Shown: in pieces, positions 35,126 through 40,825 of the stretch | Position numbering within the stretch: position 1 is the first letter of the stretch | Layout of the letters: the number at the start of each line of letters is the position of its first letter | Source: Pseudoflavonifractor sp. An44 | GTDB lineage: Bacteria > Bacillota > Clostridia > Oscillospirales > Oscillospiraceae | DNA: 40,825 bases | NCBI RefSeq assembly: GCF_002161675.1 | Contig: NZ_NFIH01000024.1 | Location: 1-40,825, forward strand | Direction of reading: 5' to 3' | The notes under the pieces: generated by a model | Databases searched by the model: none | Told to the model about the DNA's origin: nothing | The model's input: only the letters and a program-made list of their open reading frames with translations | Translations under genes and position numbers: made by a program

Positions 35126-35154
35126 ATTATATCAACGCCTGGGGGCGTTGTCAA
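35126..35154 (-). promoter_or_regulatory. Consensus promoter of rplU with dyad spacer
   Basis: On the minus strand TTGACA (35154-35149), 17 bp, TATAAT (35131-35126). The spacer contains the inverted repeat AACGCC..GGCGTT, unusual for a constitutive ribosomal promoter. Confidence 0.85.
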
Positions 35155-35164
35155 TGGTTTTCTG

Positions 35165-35200
35165 AAAAAAATCGGGACGCAGCGGCTACTGCGTCCCGAT
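35165..35200 (-). terminator. Terminator of the LRR surface-protein gene
   Basis: On the minus strand ATCGGGACGCAG pairs with CTGCGTCCCGAT around TAGCCG, followed by TTTTTTTC. Confidence 0.88.
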
Positions 35201-35215
35201 GGGATGATCAGAAAA

Positions 35216-37162
35216 TTATCTGACATTTCGCTTCCAGGCGATCAGGGCAGGAAGCAGGACCGAACACATAGCCAGGGCCGAAATCCACAGCAGCACAGAG
35301 GAGGTATCTCCAGTCTGAGGGGGCTGACTGGGGGCAGGCGTGGCGGAGGGAGCAGGATTGGGGGTAGCAGAGGGAGCGGGAGAAGCGGTAGGCAGAGGCT
35401 CCGCAGCCAACTGATAGCCGCACACGGTGCACTTCTGGTACTTCTCTCCGGCCTGGGTATCCGTGACCCACTGGAACGTATGGGCAGCGGCATCTGCTTT
35501 TTCTCCACAGAGCTCACAGCTATGGAAATGACTGGTGTCATCCCACTGCCATGCCTGGCTGTAACTGTGGGACAGCTTGGCCACATCGGCCAGGGTCATA
35601 GTCTGGGTCACAGCCCAATCCTGGTCAAACGTAGCGGTATAGGTCGTCTCACCAGCCTGTGTGCACGTGGGCTCCTTGGTCTGCTGCTGGTCAATCACAG
35701 CGGTGGCCTGTTCCACATGGGCAGCATTGTCTTCGCACACCCGGGAGGCCGTGCAGGAACTGCCATCCTCCGCCCAGGTATAGGTGGTGGCAGACCAGGT
35801 GTGCTGATGATCGGCGTACACATTGATGAACAGCTTACACACCTTAAATTTCCCATTGGATGCGGGCAGCTGATAGTTCACATAGAAGCTCACATCTCCA
35901 CTCACATGTTCCAGGGTAATCTCGTTTGTCGCCTCGTCATAAGAAATGGTGTAACCAGAGTCATCCGGCTGTCCAAGCACATGGGCAGGCAAAGCCTCTG
36001 CGAAGGAAATGGGCTCACCATTGGGCTGCACATAGGGATTTTCAATGGTAAGGGTGCCATTGCTGAGTTCTATGCGGTCAGAGGGATCTCCCACTTGGAA
36101 TTGGGAGACAAAGGGGAAGCTTTCCGTTCCCTCTTCATGGCGGATGCTACCATTCCCCAACTGGGGCAACGCAGAAATAAAGCTGAAATCAGTGACATGG
36201 TTTCCACTAAAGCCCAACGTCTTCAGATCCTGAAACTTTTTCAGGCTGTCCATGTCGGTAATCTCGTTGCCGTAGAGACCAAGCGTGGTAAGGTTGGCGG
36301 ACATAGTATCCACAAAGTCCACACTGGTCAGATCATTGACGTTCAGGACAAGAGTTTTCAGCTGAGACAGGGGCGCAAACATTACCTCAGCATCGGCATC
36401 CGTCACTCCACAATAAGGCATATATAGGGACTTCAGCGCTGTTAGGCTGGCAACTGCGTTTCGATAGTCCTCACGGTTTTCCTCTGTAATTTTCACCTTC
36501 TCCAGGTTTAAATCGGTCAGAGCGGTATATCCACACAGTGCAGAAATGCTGGAAATTGCAGGGCTGTCACCCAAATCCAGTTTGGTCAGCCCAGGGAAGG
36601 CTACATGATCCAAAGCAGAAATATCCGCCAAATTGGAGTTCAGAGACAAATCGAGTACGGACAGGGAAGGACAGGTATTGGAAGTCAAGCCTTGGAGAGA
36701 GGTCATATTCGGGTTTTCTCCCACAGACAAGGAAGTCAGATTGTGCTTCTCTCCCAAAAAGGTCAAATCTTCCACATTTTCATTTTCCGTTACCGTCAGA
36801 GACGTCAAATTCTCCAGCGCAGCAATATCCTCCAAACCGGTTATATCCCCGGATACTGCCAGCCGTTTCAGATTCACTGCAGCAGAAATGCCTTTGATGC
36901 TGCTGATCGACTCTTCCGTCCACCGAGTATCGATGGAGGTGAAACTGGCCATTTCTTCTTGGGTAATAGGTGTGTCACTGGGTCTGCTTTCGTCCAGCTC
37001 ACTGTTCAGGTAGGCCAAAAAAGCAGGGTCAGAAATGTCCACTGTATCGTTGGCGGGAGCGGCTATGGCCTGGTTCCACGCTGTTACAGGAAACAGCGCA
37101 ATGAGCAGAACCAAAGCAATGGTCAGAGCAAGGTACCTCTTTGTTTTCATAATCTTTCCCAT
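35216..37162 (-). CDS. Secreted leucine-rich-repeat protein with sortase-like C-terminal anchor
   Basis: About 648 residues. A signal peptide (KTKRYLALTIALVLLIALF) is followed by a leucine-rich-repeat region (about residues 90-350) with units such as LTSLSVGENPNMTSL and LTTLGLYGNEITDM. Then come a beta-rich region (about 380-470), repeated modules with H and CxxC-type cysteines (SCELCGEK, KCTVCGYQ), a Pro/Ala/Ser linker, and a C-terminal PPQTGDTSS, hydrophobic helix and WKRNVR, which is a sortase-type sorting signal of variant form. It is likely displayed on the cell wall and may bind host or community ligands. The start is uncertain: ATG 37162 has AGGGG nearby, and ATG 37150 would start at MKTKRYL. 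Confidence 0.82.
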   Translation of the reverse strand: MGKIMKTKRYLALTIALVLLIALFPVTAWNQAIAAPANDTVDISDPAFLAYLNSELDESRPSDTPITQEEMASFTSIDTRWTEESISSIKGISAAVNLKRLAVSGDITGLEDIAALENLTSLTVTENENVEDLTFLGEKHNLTSLSVGENPNMTSLQGLTSNTCPSLSVLDLSLNSNLADISALDHVAFPGLTKLDLGDSPAISSISALCGYTALTDLNLEKVKITEENREDYRNAVASLTALKSLYMPYCGVTDADAEVMFAPLSQLKTLVLNVNDLTSVDFVDTMSANLTTLGLYGNEITDMDSLKKFQDLKTLGFSGNHVTDFSFISALPQLGNGSIRHEEGTESFPFVSQFQVGDPSDRIELSNGTLTIENPYVQPNGEPISFAEALPAHVLGQPDDSGYTISYDEATNEITLEHVSGDVSFYVNYQLPASNGKFKVCKLFINVYADHQHTWSATTYTWAEDGSSCTASRVCEDNAAHVEQATAVIDQQQTKEPTCTQAGETTYTATFDQDWAVTQTMTLADVAKLSHSYSQAWQWDDTSHFHSCELCGEKADAAAHTFQWVTDTQAGEKYQKCTVCGYQLAAEPLPTASPAPSATPNPAPSATPAPSQPPQTGDTSSVLLWISALAMCSVLLPALIAWKRNVR

Positions 37163-37231
37163 AAAGCCCCTAAAAAGGAGTCTTATGGTCTCTCCTTTCC
37201 TCAAAGTGATGCGGTAAGGTTGTTACCACAC

Positions 37232-37260
37232 ATTATACTTCTACAGGAAAATGATGTCAA
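37232..37260 (-). promoter_or_regulatory. Consensus promoter of the LRR surface-protein gene
   Basis: TTGACA (37260-37255), 17 bp, TATAAT (37237-37232) on the minus strand. It starts just after the hemZ stop codon. Confidence 0.85.
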
Positions 37261-37276
37261 GACATTACAGGTAACC

Positions 37277-38761
37277 TCAACCATTCAAATGATGTTGAAA
37301 CTCCGCCGCCTGGGCTTTATGCTGGCAAATCCGCTCCCAGCTTTCCAAATACTCCTTGGGGTACTTTGGGTTGGACAGGCGGTCAATTTTCCCCGTGGCG
37401 GGGTTGACCAGCTTGGTGATGCCCCCGGCCCCCAGGGAGAGCACCGACTGCAGCTCCTCCATCATGATGATGTTGTAGGCGCATACGGCACCAGGCTTGG
37501 CCCAGCCCACATTTTCAAAGGAGCCGGACATGTACTTTTGCCGATACAGGTAGTAGGGCACATATCCCGCTCCCCGCAGGGTGTTCTCGGCATAGGCCAG
37601 CATGTCCGCCACTTCCTGGGGCGTGCACAGCTTACCCTGCTCCTCCATGAGCTTGGCCCCCTTTTTCAGGGCCAGGGTGTGGACGGTGATGTTGGCGGGG
37701 TCCATGGCCACCACCTGCTCCAGGGTGCGGGCAAAGCCCTCCACCGTGTCCGTGGGCAGCCCTGCAATCAAATCCATATTCACCATGCCGCCGTAGGCCT
37801 CACGGGCCAAGTCCATGGCGTCCACGATCTGGGCGGCGGTGTGGGCCCGGCCCATCTCGATGAGCACCGAGTCCTCCATGGTCTGGGGGTTGATGGAGAT
37901 GCGGTGGATGTGGTGGGCCTTCAGCACCTCCAACTTTTCCCGGGTAATGGTGTCCGGGCGGCCCGCCTCCACCGTGAACTCCACGCACCCCTCCAGGGGC
38001 AGGTGCTGCTCCATGTGGGTGAGCACCCGGTCCATCTGCGCGGCGGACAGGGTAGTGGGGGTGCCGCCTCCCATGTAGGCGGTCTTGACGGTGACGCCGT
38101 GGGCTCTGAGCTGCGCCCCGGCCTCCTCAATCTCCCGGCACAGGGCGTCCACGTAGGGCTCCACCAGGGCCAGCGCCCCCTTCACATCGGCGGAGATGAA
38201 GGAGCAGTAGGCGCACCGGGTGGGACAGAAGGGAATACCCACATACAAAGACAGCTGTTTGGGCTCCAGGCTGCGGATAACAGACAGGGCGGCGTGGGCA
38301 CAGTCCATGGCCAGGTCCGCCCGGGAGGGGCTGACCCGGTAGAGTTCTGTCAGGGTGTCCCGGGCCTGCTGGGGGGTGTCGCCCGCCACCATCTGGCGGG
38401 TGGGCAGCTTCACCGGGCGCACCCCGGTAAGGGCCCCCCAGGGGGGCTCTTGGCCCAGGACAGCCACTCCGGCGTCGTAGAAGGCCAGGCGAATCACCCG
38501 CTGGCGCACCCGGTCGTCCTCCAGCCCGCCGGTGAGGTTGGTCTCCGGCTCACGGCGCTCAGCCTCATACACACCCCCGTCCCACCACAGCTTGGCATGG
38601 GCCACCACGGCATGCCCCCGGGTGAACAGTTCCACCTGGGCCATGGACTGGTCCCAGGTGGGTGGTGTGTCGGGATATTCGGGTTTTTGGCCGGGGAACA
38701 GGGTCATCATCATCTGCTCCACGGCGTACTGGTACTGGTGGCCCACCAAATACAGCTTCAT
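37277..38761 (-). CDS. hemZ: HemZ-type radical SAM protein (coproporphyrinogen dehydrogenase family)
   Basis: This 494-residue protein has an N-terminal extension of about 170 residues typical of HemZ, then the radical SAM cluster motif CPTRCAYC (C179, C183, C186), GGGTPTTL (about 223-230) and a HemN-like C-terminal region. Family members are annotated as oxygen-independent coproporphyrinogen III oxidases, but many lack that activity and some handle heme; no other heme biosynthesis gene is nearby, so the substrate is open. Its ATG overlaps the stop of the upstream hydrolase gene by four bases. Confidence 0.88.
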   Translation of the reverse strand: MKLYLVGHQYQYAVEQMMMTLFPGQKPEYPDTPPTWDQSMAQVELFTRGHAVVAHAKLWWDGGVYEAERREPETNLTGGLEDDRVRQRVIRLAFYDAGVAVLGQEPPWGALTGVRPVKLPTRQMVAGDTPQQARDTLTELYRVSPSRADLAMDCAHAALSVIRSLEPKQLSLYVGIPFCPTRCAYCSFISADVKGALALVEPYVDALCREIEEAGAQLRAHGVTVKTAYMGGGTPTTLSAAQMDRVLTHMEQHLPLEGCVEFTVEAGRPDTITREKLEVLKAHHIHRISINPQTMEDSVLIEMGRAHTAAQIVDAMDLAREAYGGMVNMDLIAGLPTDTVEGFARTLEQVVAMDPANITVHTLALKKGAKLMEEQGKLCTPQEVADMLAYAENTLRGAGYVPYYLYRQKYMSGSFENVGWAKPGAVCAYNIIMMEELQSVLSLGAGGITKLVNPATGKIDRLSNPKYPKEYLESWERICQHKAQAAEFQHHLNG

Positions 38762-39393
38762 CCCCGTCTCATGGCCTCCAGCATGCAGAAGTTGGTGGTG
38801 CGCTCCCGCTCCAGGGTCGAGGAGCCCTCATGGCCGGGGAACACCCGCCAGTCCCCGGGCAGCTGGGCCAGGCGCTTGAGAGAATGGAGCAGCTGAGTCT
38901 CGCTGCCACCCTCCAAATCGGTGCGGCCCATGGAGCCCTCAAAGAGGGTGTCTCCGGTGAACAGGGCGTCTTCCACCTGGAGCACCACGCCGCCGGGGGT
39001 GTGGCCGGGGGTATGGAGCACGTGGACGGTGAGGCCGCCTACGGGCACGGTGTCCCCCTCCTGGTAGGGCAGCACGTTCCCAAAGGAGCTGACGCTGGGG
39101 AAGGTGGTGCCGAACAGGGAAGTGGTGGTCTCGTTGGGGTTTACATCCGCCGGGTGGCAGTATACAGGCAGGTTGGGCCACTGAGAACGCAGGCCGGGAA
39201 TGCCCAGGATGTGGTCAAAGTGGCTGTGGGTGAGGAGGATGGCCACGGGATTCAGGCCACGGCCCTGGATGAAAGCGGCCACCTGCTCCCCGTCGTCGCC
39301 GGGGTCCACCACGGCGCAGTCCAGGGTGTTCTCGTCCCAGAAGATATAACAGTTGGTTTGAATCATGCCCAGTTGCATGCGTTTGATTTCCAT
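38758..39393 (-). CDS. Metallo-beta-lactamase-fold hydrolase (glyoxalase II-like)
   Basis: This 211-residue protein has the metal-binding motif THSHFDH (about residues 55-61), HTPGHTPGG (about 130-138), GDTLF (about 150) and a late histidine in FPGHEG (about 193). It is close to the YcbL/GloB-type cytosolic hydrolases that act on thioesters; the exact substrate cannot be read from sequence. It is co-transcribed with hemZ through a 4-bp overlap. Confidence 0.88.
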   Translation of the reverse strand: MEIKRMQLGMIQTNCYIFWDENTLDCAVVDPGDDGEQVAAFIQGRGLNPVAILLTHSHFDHILGIPGLRSQWPNLPVYCHPADVNPNETTTSLFGTTFPSVSSFGNVLPYQEGDTVPVGGLTVHVLHTPGHTPGGVVLQVEDALFTGDTLFEGSMGRTDLEGGSETQLLHSLKRLAQLPGDWRVFPGHEGSSTLERERTTNFCMLEAMRRG

Positions 39394-39453
39394 ATTGTCA
39401 CCTCGAACAGTTCCCCCGCCTGGGGCGGGAGAAGGTCATAAATTGTCGGTAAC

Positions 39454-39482
39454 ATCATACCTTGTTTGATACAAAATGTAAA
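39454..39482 (-). promoter_or_regulatory. Promoter of the hydrolase-hemZ operon
   Basis: TTTACA (39482-39477), 17 bp, TATGAT (39459-39454) on the minus strand. Confidence 0.7.
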
Positions 39483-39503
39483 GATGGAACCGTTCGACCC
39501 CCT

Positions 39504-40190
39504 TCAACGCACTTCGACGTTTGACACATAGGGGCGCATTTGGGCGGCAAAGCCCTCCATGGTCTCCCCATCCCAGGCGGAGAGCCCCGGGCGCAGCACC
39601 GTGTCCCGGTGGGTGAAGGTCTGGAGGTAATACCGCTTGGCCCCGGCAATCCAAGGCCCAATCTGGGCAAAGGACTGGGCATCGTGGAACTGGCGCACCA
39701 CGGTGGTGCGAAATTCGTAGTCCACCCGGCCCTCCAGCAGCCAGGAAACGCTCTCCCGGATGGGGGAGAGGTCCAGCCCCGGCACGCCCACGGTCTCTGC
39801 GTACCGGGCGGGGCTATTTTTGATGTCCATGGCCACGTAGTCCACCAGGCCAGATTTCCACAATTCCACAAGCCGCTGTGGAAAACTCCCGTTGGTGTCC
39901 ACCTTTACCAGATAGCCCAGGCCCTTGACCAGCTCCAGCAGCTGGGGCAGCTGGGGGTTCAACAGGGGCTCGCCGCCGCTGACGCACACCCCGTCCAGCA
40001 GCCCCTGCCGCCGGGTGAGGAAGTGGTGCAGCTCCTCCAGGGTCATGGCAGGGGAGGGGCGCTCCCCCTCCACCAGGGGGGCGTTGTGGCAGAAGGGGCA
40101 GCGGAAGTTGCAGCCTCCCAAAAACACCGTGCACCCCACCTTGTTGGGAAAGTCCAGGAGAGTGAGAGACTGAAAGCCGTCGATGGTCAT
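39504..40190 (-). CDS. Radical SAM activating protein for anaerobic ribonucleotide reductase (NrdG-like)
   Basis: This 228-residue protein has the cluster motif CNFRCPFC (C27, C31, C34), the SAM-binding GGEPLL and a size typical of the anaerobic NrdG2-type activases; DFPNKVGCTVF at the start is characteristic. It would generate the glycyl radical of a class III ribonucleotide reductase, though no nrdD is in the window. ATG 40190 is preceded by a G-rich AGGGGGGAA. The frame upstream of it is LR1 repeat DNA and is excluded. Confidence 0.88.
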   Translation of the reverse strand: MTIDGFQSLTLLDFPNKVGCTVFLGGCNFRCPFCHNAPLVEGERPSPAMTLEELHHFLTRRQGLLDGVCVSGGEPLLNPQLPQLLELVKGLGYLVKVDTNGSFPQRLVELWKSGLVDYVAMDIKNSPARYAETVGVPGLDLSPIRESVSWLLEGRVDYEFRTTVVRQFHDAQSFAQIGPWIAGAKRYYLQTFTHRDTVLRPGLSAWDGETMEGFAAQMRPYVSNVEVR

Positions 40191-40220
40191 GGCAATTCCC
40201 CCTTTTTTGTTCTTCCATTC

Positions 40221-40249
40221 ATGGTAGACGGGCGGGGCCGGGTTGTCAA
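40221..40249 (-). promoter_or_regulatory. Promoter of the NrdG-like gene at the edge of LR1 copy 5
   Basis: TTGACA (40249-40244), 17 bp, TACCAT (40226-40221) on the minus strand. The -35 box directly adjoins the terminal repeat of LR1. Confidence 0.65.
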
Positions 40250-40250
40250 G

Positions 40251-40741
40251 GGTGACGCTCCCCGCTGGGGGTTCCTTTTGTGCGGGCAAAAGGAACCAAA
40301 ACCCGCTTAGGGCGTTCCCCCCTAAGGACCTCCCTGGGGTACGAGGCTGTAAATATGTCAAGCCTATGTTCGGCCCGTTACCCTTGCTGTGGCTCCTGCC
40401 ACTGCCACCACACCAGGCCACTATGGCAGCTGGCCCTATGGCTGGGCGGTTTCCACCTCCGGGCCTTCCCTGGAGAAGCGGCGTTCCCGCCGCCGTCAGC
40501 CAGGCCACCGATCGCTGGGAACAGCGGCTCACCAGGGTGAGGCCCTGGAAGTAGAAGTAGCATTTTTCAGAGAAGCAGGTGCATTCTGTAGAAAGACAGT
40601 CTATCTATGTGACCCCACCGGACCAGGGCCGAGAAGAGAAAGACGCATCAGGCAGCCCCGTACCGGCGGGGTGGATTCCACAAGGCGGGGGAAGGCCCCG
40701 CCTTTGGCGATTCTTTCCCCCATTTCTCATCGGGCGCATTG
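40251..40741 (-). repeat. Long dispersed repeat LR1, copy 5 (inverted orientation)
   Basis: The reverse complement follows copies 3 and 4. The outer hairpin GGTTCCTTTTG/CAAAAGGAACC is at 40270-40297 and the central hairpin CTTAGGG/CCCTAAG at 40306-40326. The far end has lost part of the other subterminal hairpin. It has no SR3. The last 84 bases of the window (40742-40825) show nothing I recognise. Confidence 0.82.
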
Positions 40742-40825
40742 TCAAGTCAAGTGCAACACCTGGTGATAAAAGACTTCCGCAGGAGTTTTCCATCCCAGGC
40801 ATTTGCGAGGTCGAGTATTGAGCTT

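Noticed and set aside
40191-40532. N-terminal extension of the NrdG-like protein
   Set aside because: It is LR1 repeat sequence; the conserved protein begins at ATG 40190 after a G-rich ribosome site.

Overview
The window looks like chromosomal DNA of a high-G+C gut Clostridium-class Firmicute, most likely in the Oscillospiraceae (Flavonifractor / Pseudoflavonifractor / Lawsonibacter-like). This is inferred from gene content and style: a T-box in front of ileS, MurT/GatD-type genes, the order rplU-prp-rpmA-obgE with a cleavable L27 leader, HemZ, and many GC-rich palindromic intergenic repeats. No rRNA, tRNA, CRISPR array, transposase or phage gene was found. 32 protein genes are called.

Layout. 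1-490: truncated copy of a long structured repeat (LR1). 598-7737: a polyamine cluster, speA-speE-speB-aspartokinase, then carboxy(nor)spermidine dehydrogenase and decarboxylase. 7750-9830: repeats around a small regulator island (one XRE-type and two ribbon-helix-helix proteins with palindromic operators). 9868-13182: shikimate kinase, DEAD-box helicase, metallophosphoesterase. 13240-13976: repeats. 14006-18917: mnmG, MurT-like, GatD-like, prmA. 18960-19133: remnant of a type I toxin with its antitoxin-like RNA. 19238-22638: T-box and ileS. 22748-25181: two tandem paralogous membrane-anchored proteins. 25234-28268: TetR regulator and a divergent YhgE/Pip membrane protein. 28349-28890: LR1 again. 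28987-32422: gap (minus), a lipoprotein and a ClC transporter (plus). 32424-35154: obgE, rpmA, prp, rplU (minus). 35165-40249: LRR surface protein, hemZ, metallo-hydrolase and a radical-SAM activase (minus). 40251-40741: inverted LR1.

How the genes work together. SpeA and SpeB can turn arginine into agmatine and then putrescine. The aspartokinase, which has no ACT regulatory domain, could feed aspartate semialdehyde to the dehydrogenase, and the decarboxylase would release spermidine. obgE, L21, L27 and the L27-processing protease Prp form a ribosome-assembly group; mnmG, prmA and ileS serve translation as well.

The strongest unexplained signals are non-coding. (1) LR1, a 500-750 bp element with five copies in 41 kb, has terminal inverted repeats and hairpins whose stems change by compensatory substitutions between copies. 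(2) A four-hairpin element of about 188 nt lies upstream of both ileS and obgE in the sense orientation; the stems differ between the copies but the 11-nt loop is identical. (3) Smaller palindromes, one of them nested inside LR1. Among proteins, the ACT-less aspartokinase in a polyamine cluster and a GatD-like protein lacking both catalytic residues stand out.
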